Part shown: piece after piece, positions 1 through 7,125 of the stretch | How the letters are laid out: the number at the start of each line of letters is the position of its first letter | How positions within the stretch are numbered: position 1 is the first letter of the stretch | Assembly (NCBI GenBank): GCA_001804045.1 | Contig: MHFD01000018.1 | Coordinates: forward strand, 1-16,179 | Source: Omnitrophica bacterium RBG_13_46_9 | GTDB lineage: Bacteria; Omnitrophota; Gorgyraeia; JABMRN01; RBG-13-46-9 | Length of the DNA: 16,179 nt | Direction: 5' to 3' | Notes under the pieces: generated by a model | Database searches by the model: none | What the model was told of the DNA's origin: nothing | Seen by the model: only the letters and a program-made list of their open reading frames with translations | Translations under genes and position numbers: made by a program

Positions 1-2
1 GG

Positions 3-3000
3 CGATTCAGGAGAGAAGCAATACTCGATTTCATCACACGGCAATTAACGGCGGATGAGATCGAATATCTTGCTGATATCATCGACCATCAGCGTGAAAC
101 AGGCTTCTATGATGCCCAGACTATTACCCGGCTTCCGCAGCTCTACACGATACTCATGCGATTAAAGGTCGCGCTGGACGCGGTAGGTGTGAGAAATGAT
201 CTTCCGAATTCATTCCCGAAAAAGATGGCGATCGGGGAGAGTACGATGCTGAAGACCGCGCTCGCTTTACGGAGGTCGATCGAGGCCCTGCCGGAGGGCT
301 GGATCACAGGAGAGAGCGCCACTCCGGCACGACTTTTGCCGCTCTCTGAAGAGAAATTGAGAGAAATTGCGCTTCTGGAAATATCATGTTACAGGGCGAT
401 CAATTCCTATATTACAATGGGACCCAGGTACATACCCGTATTCATATGGAAACGTCTTCCGGAAATAACCAGGATAAGGATCCTAGGACGTAAGGAGGAC
501 GCTCACCATGATATGGACTATTATTTCAATTTTGGAAGGACGAAAAAGTTCGGATCCGGCACATACGTCGTCCCGTGTATGATCGGTAAAGGCTCCGTAC
601 AGGCGCCGTATTATGCGGTTATATCCCAAAGGGAAGAGAGGATGGATGTGTTTGTCATCACCGTTGACGAAATGGAGGGTATGAAAGCGTGCCGGAAACT
701 GGGCATAACGGGAATCGGACGGAACCTCGAGGATTTACAAGCGATGAACCGCTATGCGCTTCATGAAACGGGGATAGACGCGATAATCAAAGCTGCTCAT
801 AGGAAAGGCCTTGCCAAAAAACCTGTCGAATCGAAATTCGATTACCGTAAGACAGTGCTGGGATTGCAGGAGGCGTTGAATATCGACATATCGAATCCGA
901 AGGGCCTCCTAAGACTTGAGGAAAGGGAGTTCTACCTTGTCAAGATGGCGCCGGAGATACAAAGGTTGATGCAGAGACTCCCTAAGACACGGGTGATCGA
1001 CAGGTATGGCGTCGAACATGAGGTGACATACGCGGAGCACGCGAGCAATAAATACGTACACGTCTTTGTCGATGAAGAGACGTTCGACCTATTTACAGAC
1101 GAGACCAAGCCCGCGGACGAGGAAACAATAGGACGGAAGATCGATTATGTCATCCGACCGTCAGTCGTCCACGCGATGGGTGTAATGCTGAACCTTCCGA
1201 TTATTATCAACGAAAGAAAAGATATACTGAACGCGCTCGATGAGAGATACGCGTCTCTGCCGGAAAAGCGCACAGTCCCTTTTACTCCTTTGCGGGCAGA
1301 GATCGTTGATCTCGCCAGGACAACAAGGACACGGGATTATGCCGGCAACGAGACATCCGGCGAGAAGCCAATAAGAGTGTCACGAACAGGCGATGCCGTT
1401 ACCGTTCAGCTACCCGGCAACAAGAAGGCGGAGCTTGGAATACATTCGATTCCCCAGGCAATAGCGAGGGCTTTAAACGACACAATAGAAATATTCGATG
1501 CTGACGGCGCGACATTTCCAGAAAAGATCGGCCTTTACGTTGGTACTGACATGGCGGGGAGTATCGATCTGCCAATAGATATAAAGCAAATGGAGGGAGC
1601 TCTTAACAGAGCATGGAATATCGCCAACAGAAGACTGGCAGAGGAGAGTGTAACTACGGGCAAGCAGCGCCCAAATGAAATAACATTGGGATTGCTTGGC
1701 AGGGAGAACGTTGAATATAAACTCCTTGCTTTGACAACAAAAGCTCTGCAGAGCGATTTACAAGAGTTGAACGCATTAGGTGCGATCAACAGGTCGGATG
1801 ATATAAGGGTTATCAGGAGGGCATTTGGAAAGAACGTGCGCTTGAAACAGCAGGAGACTTACTACGAAGAAACGATCTATTCGCCCACGATCATACAGGC
1901 CGATTTCAACAACGTGAGCGCTGTCGGGAGGCACGTCTTTTCTATCCCCATAACCGTGTGGTGGGACGGGACGACAAAGTATTACCATCTGCTCTTTTCG
2001 ACGATGAGGCAGGGGGGTGTTTACCCCACCGTATTATGCACAGGCCGGGAACTCGAGGAATCGAAAGCTACGATAGCGAGATATGATCTATTGCCAAAAC
2101 GAAAACAGGCGCTTCTCGACGGTATCAAGAGATACGTGGAAAACAATGAGAAAATCATAGACATATGGATAAGAGAGCATATGCTTAATTCGGAAAGTTT
2201 CATCGCTATAGGGAGCGATACTCCGCCGGATATAAAAAAGAGGTTCTTCGATATGGTCTATAGCGTATCAGACCCTGATAGATATCCGGACCCGGCGAAG
2301 ATCAATGATGCCCTGCAGGGTAAGCTCAAAAATATAATCGAGAAAGTGCTTAAGGAACGCAAGATAGTGCTCATAAAAGTCGGACGGGATGAAAAGAGGC
2401 CTGTCATCACAGAAAATGGAAAAGAGATAAAAGTCGGAAGCCACTCGAGCCAGAACGCGATATATATCTTTGTGGACGAAATGGACCCGGCTCGAAAAGC
2501 GATAATGCTTTTTGAAAACCTCAAAAGCTATCTTGAAAGCGAAAAAACTGCCGGCCCAAATCACATGGAGGTAACCGGTCTTTTCGCAAGTACCGGTACG
2601 TCGGAAATGGCTGACAGGGAAGTCGTGCCGAAGCTCATGCATGAAATAGGCGTTATATGCGGCCTTAAATATCATGTAACGGCAAAAGGGCAGGTCATAA
2701 ACGACATGGATAAGCTGTATCAGGCGGCGCTCGCGGTAGTCAAAAAGCAAAGAAGCGAAATCCCCCAAGGCCTGATTTTAAATCTCAATAAGACTCTAGA
2801 AATCACCAATCTTGACAGCAACATTTTAAGGCGCGATTACGCGGCGAGCGAGAAGGCTGAATTCTTGCATGAGGAGAACATCCGAAAGTTGCTGGAGCTT
2901 ATCGCAGATTACTCAATAGAGCTGGCGACCTCAGAGAGCGAGAGAGACGGTCTTCTTGATAAGGTTAAGCTTGCATATGAGATACGAGAGAAATTTACCG

Positions 3001-5591
3001 TGTATCTTGATAACGCTATCGTATCTCTTGCGATGACGGGTGACTTGCCAGAAACTCCTCAAGACCTGGATGAGGTAGGGGTCTTGCCACAGCCTCGGGA
3101 GCCCTATATGGAATTCTCGGAAGAATTTGATACAGCTCTCAAGGCCGAGATTATTCGCGTCATGAGACAGGTAATAGCTGATGAGGATTCGCTTGTTGCC
3201 CAGAGAGTGAAACAGTCGGAGGAGACAGCTATTGAGGACCGAGAACCTGTGGAAGTCGATTCAACAGGTGACAGAATATTAAGTACGATGCATATCGATG
3301 ATTTAATGATGCTGAGGGCTGACGCATTAAAACGTATCTACGGTGAGTCAGAAGAAGCAACGGGTTTGTTGACGAATCGTGAGTTTTTCCATCATCTGGG
3401 CATGGTGGAGACAGAGAAGTGGATTGAACTTGCATGGGAAGACGCTGGAAGGACAATAATCGACGAACCTTTTGGTAATGAGGCGCAGAGCGCTTTTGAT
3501 ACAGTTTTAAAACTAGCGCAACAGATTGATGAGTTTGATACCCGTGTCAGAACGTCCACATATTATAAAATTTGTACCGCAACACTCCTTGGGAGTAAGG
3601 ATCCAAAAAGAGTTATTGACTTTTTTGATTGGGTAAGCTCTATCAAAGACGAAAATAGAGTTTATTGTGCCCCTATATTGGCAAGCAGGTCTTTTCTTGT
3701 GCTTTATTTTATAGCCAGGCTCCTTGATAGTGAGAGCGCAGCAGCAGAACAAATTTTCAATTCCGATATCGACATCAGCCGCGCTTGTGGAGAATCCGAA
3801 GGCGACTTTGAAAATTTTAGACATGCGGTATATGGATGGGGCAGGCAATTTATTCAGAGCTATATGTCTGATCAGCAATACGACGAGGCGTTACAGCTTA
3901 CGGATAGACTGATGACATGCGCACGTGCCGACAGCTCCGTTTTACCCGAATTTATGCGCGACCTCGTGAGACTAAGAACAGAAATTGAAGGCGGTTTGGG
4001 TGGCGAAACAGGTAATACTCAGGGAGATAGACGAGTCTCCGGCAGGAGCCCCCACGACGCCTGGAGAGTAATATTGAGAGCGGAGGCAGTGCGGAACACA
4101 ATAAAGCGTGATGGATATTTTACGAGGAGCATATACGAAGCAGGATACGGCCAGGCAGCGTCGTCTCTCGGTCTCCCGGAAGCGTTACCATCAAGGTCGA
4201 CTATCGGAAGTGACCTCGAGGGACTTATAGAAGCAGGTTATCTTGTAAGAGAAAAGACAGGAAAAGGGGATAGATATACACTGACAAAAGAAGCGCAAAA
4301 GAAGTTCAGAATTGCGGACAACCCGACGAAAAAACGGCACGACGAAGATATCCTTACCGTGATTACACTTTCGGAACATATACAGAAGGTATTGCAGGAG
4401 TCAGACTCTTTTAGCGCAGAAGATTATCTCATTGGCGATTACGAAGTGGCAAGCCGTTATCCTCAGCTGGGACTACAGGGGCTTTCAGTGAATAGCGTAT
4501 CATTCGCATGGAGAATCCTCGATCAGATGTGCACCGCATCGCACAGGTATTTTTCGAGTCTCCAGGAAAGCCAGCAGCCGAAGAGATATTACCTGACGAG
4601 GAGAGGAAGAAATGAGATATCAGTTTTAAGAGAGAAGCTTGCGAAAACCGTTATTGTACTCGAGGACCTTAGGCGGTCAGCAGACATTCGAGTTACCCAA
4701 GACCGAGATGTCAAAAGCAGCGTACCTGACCAGGACATCGAGAGCACCTGGCAGGTGATCTTAAACGCACCGGTTATAGTAAGCGCCATCGAGGAAAGAG
4801 GCGGGTTCACCGTTACGGAATATATAGAAGGCCAAACGCAGATGGCAGGCATTTTAGGCCTATCTCCTGTGCCCATATCGGAAGAGACGGCCAGGGTCAT
4901 TCTCAAAGCCATGGAGGTAACCGGTAGGATAAAGGGACAAGAAGTAGGCGATGTATGGCGTTATTATCTGACACAATACGGTAGAGGCGATTATAGCCAT
5001 CATAGAGATCGCGAAGAAAATGCAAAAAGCGGCCAGAGCGATAGAGACCTGAATGAAGCGGTTTCTGCGCGACATGGCCTAGGAGAGGCTTTAGAGTTAA
5101 TCCCTGAAGGGTATAACAGGAACGGATTTGACAAAGAACCCTTGGCCGCGATTGTGGAAGGGGTCCTGCAAAAAAGCGTATTTTTCACAGATAAGTCTGT
5201 CTTTATATTCTCTGAAAAGGTGACTTTTGAGCACGGTTTGGGCGTACTCTTGCCTAAGCTCGCGCGAACCGGCGTTAGGATAGCAGTTGTGGCCACCACT
5301 GAAAGGCAGAGGAGACTCATAGATGAGTTGAATAAGGATATACCCGAAAAAGATAAAAAGATTTTCTGCGCAGATAGCGTTGCGTGCGCCGCAGAAACTA
5401 TGTCAGCCGCGCGATATTACTACTTCAAAGTCGAAGGTGACCCGCTTGCAACTATTAACGGTATCAATACTATTGACATAACCGGAATCGTGAAACAGAT
5501 CATAGATGCGTTAGGCAAAGCAAACGGCGTAGTCGATAAGCTGCTGCCGCAGTTACACCAGGCCGCGCGCAGGTTCGCGGAAGCGGCATAA
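3..5591 (+). CDS. Giant multidomain protein of unknown function (5' end outside window)
   Basis: The frame is open from the first complete codon at base 3 to a TAA at 5589-5591, giving at least 1,862 residues. The ATG at 156 has no Shine-Dalgarno site and coding sequence continues upstream of it, so the real start lies left of the window. I recognise no enzyme family. What can be seen: two diverged modules (990-1259 and 2379-2732), the second carrying a matrixin-like HEIG...GL..H motif; an acidic linker near 3060-3270; a helical, more AT-rich segment (about 3270-4010); three tandem winged-helix-like repeats (4047-4985); and a C-terminal alpha/beta domain (about 5060-5588) with alternating hydrophobic strands such as VRIAVVATTE. 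No signal peptide or membrane segment is visible in this part, so a cytoplasmic location is possible, but the N-terminus is unseen. Giant proteins of this style are, as I recall, common in Omnitrophota. Coding status is secure; the role is unknown. Confidence 0.9.
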   Translation, partial: RFRREAILDFITRQLTADEIEYLADIIDHQRETGFYDAQTITRLPQLYTILMRLKVALDAVGVRNDLPNSFPKKMAIGESTMLKTALALRRSIEALPEGWITGESATPARLLPLSEEKLREIALLEISCYRAINSYITMGPRYIPVFIWKRLPEITRIRILGRKEDAHHDMDYYFNFGRTKKFGSGTYVVPCMIGKGSVQAPYYAVISQREERMDVFVITVDEMEGMKACRKLGITGIGRNLEDLQAMNRYALHETGIDAIIKAAHRKGLAKKPVESKFDYRKTVLGLQEALNIDISNPKGLLRLEEREFYLVKMAPEIQRLMQRLPKTRVIDRYGVEHEVTYAEHASNKYVHVFVDEETFDLFTDETKPADEETIGRKIDYVIRPSVVHAMGVMLNLPIIINERKDILNALDERYASLPEKRTVPFTPLRAEIVDLARTTRTRDYAGNETSGEKPIRVSRTGDAVTVQLPGNKKAELGIHSIPQAIARALNDTIEIFDADGATFPEKIGLYVGTDMAGSIDLPIDIKQMEGALNRAWNIANRRLAEESVTTGKQRPNEITLGLLGRENVEYKLLALTTKALQSDLQELNALGAINRSDDIRVIRRAFGKNVRLKQQETYYEETIYSPTIIQADFNNVSAVGRHVFSIPITVWWDGTTKYYHLLFSTMRQGGVYPTVLCTGRELEESKATIARYDLLPKRKQALLDGIKRYVENNEKIIDIWIREHMLNSESFIAIGSDTPPDIKKRFFDMVYSVSDPDRYPDPAKINDALQGKLKNIIEKVLKERKIVLIKVGRDEKRPVITENGKEIKVGSHSSQNAIYIFVDEMDPARKAIMLFENLKSYLESEKTAGPNHMEVTGLFASTGTSEMADREVVPKLMHEIGVICGLKYHVTAKGQVINDMDKLYQAALAVVKKQRSEIPQGLILNLNKTLEITNLDSNILRRDYAASEKAEFLHEENIRKLLELIADYSIELATSESERDGLLDKVKLAYEIREKFTVYLDNAIVSLAMTGDLPETPQDLDEVGVLPQPREPYMEFSEEFDTALKAEIIRVMRQVIADEDSLVAQRVKQSEETAIEDREPVEVDSTGDRILSTMHIDDLMMLRADALKRIYGESEEATGLLTNREFFHHLGMVETEKWIELAWEDAGRTIIDEPFGNEAQSAFDTVLKLAQQIDEFDTRVRTSTYYKICTATLLGSKDPKRVIDFFDWVSSIKDENRVYCAPILASRSFLVLYFIARLLDSESAAAEQIFNSDIDISRACGESEGDFENFRHAVYGWGRQFIQSYMSDQQYDEALQLTDRLMTCARADSSVLPEFMRDLVRLRTEIEGGLGGETGNTQGDRRVSGRSPHDAWRVILRAEAVRNTIKRDGYFTRSIYEAGYGQAASSLGLPEALPSRSTIGSDLEGLIEAGYLVREKTGKGDRYTLTKEAQKKFRIADNPTKKRHDEDILTVITLSEHIQKVLQESDSFSAEDYLIGDYEVASRYPQLGLQGLSVNSVSFAWRILDQMCTASHRYFSSLQESQQPKRYYLTRRGRNEISVLREKLAKTVIVLEDLRRSADIRVTQDRDVKSSVPDQDIESTWQVILNAPVIVSAIEERGGFTVTEYIEGQTQMAGILGLSPVPISEETARVILKAMEVTGRIKGQEVGDVWRYYLTQYGRGDYSHHRDREENAKSGQSDRDLNEAVSARHGLGEALELIPEGYNRNGFDKEPLAAIVEGVLQKSVFFTDKSVFIFSEKVTFEHGLGVLLPKLARTGVRIAVVATTERQRRLIDELNKDIPEKDKKIFCADSVACAAETMSAARYYYFKVEGDPLATINGINTIDITGIVKQIIDALGKANGVVDKLLPQLHQAARRFAEAA
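990..1259 (+). repeat. Giant-protein module, copy 1 (degenerate metalloprotease-like)
   Basis: This is a protein-level repeat inside the giant gene. It contains YVHVFVDEE, then VVHAMGVMLNLP, then NALDERYASL. These align in the same order with copy 2 (AIYIFVDEM, LMHEIGVICGLKYH, NDMDKLYQAAL). In copy 1 the Glu and the downstream His of the HEIG...GL..H pattern are gone, so it cannot bind metal as a metzincin would. The alignment was made by eye. Confidence 0.5.
2379..2732 (+). repeat. Giant-protein module, copy 2 (pseudo-matrixin motif)
   Basis: This is the second copy of the module. It has IYIFVDEMD about 55 codons before HEIGVICGLKYH (2640-2675) and then NDMDKLYQAAL. Compared with the matrixin/metzincin pattern HExxHxxGxxH, the first His, Glu and Gly are in register. 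The second His is Val, and the third is shifted by one residue (Tyr then His). It therefore looks like a descendant of a zinc metallopeptidase core, or a mimic of one, that has lost full metal coordination. It lies in frame in the giant protein. Confidence 0.5.
4047..4985 (+). repeat. Three tandem winged-helix-like repeats in the giant protein
   Basis: There are three diverged units at 4047-4307, 4341-4610 and 4734-4985, each 84-90 residues. Each opens with a hydrophobic helix (WRVIL, LTVIT, WQVIL), followed by an FT/FS plus Y segment (GYFTRSIYEAG, DSFSAEDYLIGD, GGFTVTEYIEG). An LGL turn comes next, then a second helix around residues 50-63. Each closes with a beta-wing ending in YTLT or YYLT followed by a basic or Gly-Arg tail. 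This order is typical of winged helix-turn-helix domains, which usually bind DNA but also mediate protein contacts. The DNA-binding role is inferred; the repetition itself is visible. Confidence 0.65.
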
Positions 5592-5635
5592 TATCCAAAA
5601 AATAAAAGCAACCACTTTTTAAAGACGTAGGACTT

Positions 5636-5692
5636 CACCCCCTCAAGCGGAACTATGTTATTATCATGGGTCCATTTTAGGGGGTGTTTTTT
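5636..5692 (+). terminator. Probable intrinsic terminator of the giant gene
   Basis: CACCCCCT (5636-5643) pairs perfectly with AGGGGGTG (5679-5686) and is followed at once by six T residues (5687-5692). The 8-bp stem is GC-rich, but the loop is long at 35 nt, which is unusual for a Rho-independent terminator. It lies 45 bp after the giant-gene stop and just before the guaB3 promoter, as expected for a unit boundary. Confidence 0.6.
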
Positions 5693-5711
5693 AGCGGACA
5701 TTTCTTTGCCA

Positions 5712-5740
5712 TTGACAAAAATTTAGCATTATAGTACTAT
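5712..5740 (+). promoter_or_regulatory. Sigma70-type promoter of guaB3
   Basis: A perfect -35 hexamer TTGACA (5712-5717) is followed, after an ideal 17-bp spacer, by TACTAT (5735-5740; 4 of 6 to TATAAT). The spacer and downstream sequence are AT-rich. The predicted start of transcription is near 5747, leaving a leader of about 50 nt before the guaB3 ATG. Confidence 0.65.
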
Positions 5741-5798
5741 ATCCATTTATATGGCGAACAATATTGCTGTTACTATTTAAACTACAAGGAGTTAGAAA

Positions 5799-6962
5799 AT
5801 GGCACAGTTTTATATCGGAGTAGACAGGAAGGCCAGACGCTGTTACGGATTCGATGAGATAGCGCTTGTTCCGGGCAAGGTGACTGTCAATCCAAACGAA
5901 GTCGACCCAAGTTTTGAATTTGCCGGAAAGAAGTATAAAATCCCTATTATGGCTTCCGCGATGGACGGCGTTGTAGATGTAAAGTTTGCCATAGCGATGG
6001 GGAAACTGGGAGGCATTGCTGTCCTGAATCTTGAGGGGGTTCAGACACGCTATGATAATCCGGAAGAGGTACTTGATAAAATAGCGGAAGCCACACCCGA
6101 AGACGCAACCGAACTTACCCAGTCCATATATAAACCACCCATAAAGGAGAAACTCATAGCAAAAAGGATAAGGGAGATCAAGAAAGCGAATGTTCCCGCT
6201 ATTGTAAGCTCGATTCCGCAAAAAGCGGAAAGATTCGGCAAGATAGCCGAAGAATCAGGCTGCGATATTTTTGTTATCCAAGCAACGGTTACGACAAAGA
6301 AACATATCTCGAGCGAATATAAATCGGTTAATCTTAGGAAACTATGCAAGTCAATGAAGATACCGGTGATAATCGGAAATTGCGTTACCTATGGCGTAGC
6401 GTTAGAGTTAATGGATACCGGCTGTAACGGTCTTTTAATCGGGATAGGTCCCGGAACGGCCTGCACGACAAGGGGCGTTTTGGGTATAGGCGTGCCGCAG
6501 GTAACCGCGACAATAGATTGCGCGGCAGCCAGAAACCGCTATTATAAAAGGAAAAAGAGATATGTGTCCATAATAACAGACGGGGGCATGTCAACAGGCG
6601 GGGATATTTGCAAGGCATTCGCATGCGGCGCAGATGCCGTGATGCTCGGCAACGCCTTTGCGCGGACAAAAGAGGCGCCCGGCAGGGGATATCACTGGGG
6701 GATGGCGACACCTCATCCGAATTTACCGCGAGGCACGCGCATAAGAGTAGGCATAAAAGGAACGCTATCCGATATTCTCCTCGGGCCCGCCAGAACAGAT
6801 GACGGCACACAGAACCTTGTAGGGGCGCTAATGACCAGTATGGGCAACCTCGGCGCCCGCAACATCAATGAGATGCATTACGTGGAAATAATCATCGCTC
6901 CTTCTATACAGACAGAAGGCAAGGTTTTTCAGGCCGCCCAACACGTAGGAATGGGAAAGTAG
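5799..6962 (+). CDS. guaB3: GuaB3-type IMP dehydrogenase/GMP reductase family protein
   Basis: This is a 387-residue TIM-barrel enzyme of the IMPDH/GMPR family that acts on purine nucleotides in the cytoplasm. It keeps the active-site loop GPGTACTTR with Cys222, the residue that forms the covalent IMP adduct in IMPDH. It also keeps the phosphate-binding stretch DGGMSTGGD and GADAVMLG (261-284). It lacks the paired CBS domains of ordinary GuaB. Instead a short insert around 85-130 (YDNPEEVLDKI, YKPPIKEKLI) matches the GuaB3 subgroup, as do the N-terminus (GVDRKARRCYGFDEIALVP) and the HPNLPRGTRI segment. AAGGAG (5786-5791) sits 7 nt before the ATG and fixes the start. Cyanobacterial GuaB3 has, as I recall, been reported to be an IMP dehydrogenase, while the actinobacterial homologue lacks the Cys and is unassigned. 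I therefore favour IMP to XMP here. GMP reductase is the alternative. Confidence 0.85.
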   Translation: MAQFYIGVDRKARRCYGFDEIALVPGKVTVNPNEVDPSFEFAGKKYKIPIMASAMDGVVDVKFAIAMGKLGGIAVLNLEGVQTRYDNPEEVLDKIAEATPEDATELTQSIYKPPIKEKLIAKRIREIKKANVPAIVSSIPQKAERFGKIAEESGCDIFVIQATVTTKKHISSEYKSVNLRKLCKSMKIPVIIGNCVTYGVALELMDTGCNGLLIGIGPGTACTTRGVLGIGVPQVTATIDCAAARNRYYKRKKRYVSIITDGGMSTGGDICKAFACGADAVMLGNAFARTKEAPGRGYHWGMATPHPNLPRGTRIRVGIKGTLSDILLGPARTDDGTQNLVGALMTSMGNLGARNINEMHYVEIIIAPSIQTEGKVFQAAQHVGMGK

Positions 6963-6979
6963 AAGCATAGAGAAATATA

Positions 6980-7115
6980 AATCCGAAATCCGAATATCGA
7001 AATCCGAAACAAATGCTAATTTCTTAAATCCGGATAATAAAAGAGAGATGTTTTGGATTTGAAATTTTAGGATTTATAATTTGTTTCGTATTTCGTATTT
7101 AAAATTTAGTGTTTA
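6980..7115. repeat. AT-rich imperfect inverted-repeat element upstream of dnaE
   Basis: CGAAATCCGAAACAAAT (6998-7014) matches the reverse complement of ATTTGTTTCGTATTTCG (7079-7095) at 16 of 17 positions. The arms are separated by 64 bp and flanked by further degenerate ATCCGAA/GGATTT units. The composition is unlike the flanking genes. It resembles the short interspersed palindromic elements common between genes in environmental genomes of this type. There is no ORF in it. Confidence 0.65.
7052..7080 (+). promoter_or_regulatory. Possible dnaE promoter inside the repeat
   Basis: TATAAT (7075-7080) is a perfect -10 hexamer. The best -35 with a 17-bp spacer is TTTGGA (7052-7057), only 3 of 6 to consensus. 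It lies 45 bp before the dnaE ATG. The strong -10 is visible. Promoter function is inferred and weakened by the AT-rich background. Confidence 0.35.
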
Positions 7116-7125
7116 AATAATAATC

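Noticed and set aside
156..158. ATG as the start of the giant protein
   Set aside because: The frame stays open to base 3 with protein-like sequence, and there is no Shine-Dalgarno site before this ATG. The gene is simply cut by the window edge.
2640..2675. Active zinc metalloprotease site (HEIG...)
   Set aside because: The second His of HExxH is Val and the last His is out of register, so full metzincin coordination is missing.
5691..6221. 176-codon minus-strand frame over the guaB3 promoter and start
   Set aside because: It overlaps a clear promoter, a Shine-Dalgarno site and conserved guaB3 coding sequence, and its translation has no family features.
5799..6962. Ordinary CBS-containing GuaB or classical GuaC
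   Set aside because: There is no room for CBS domains at 387 residues, and the N-terminus and insert match GuaB3 better than GuaC.
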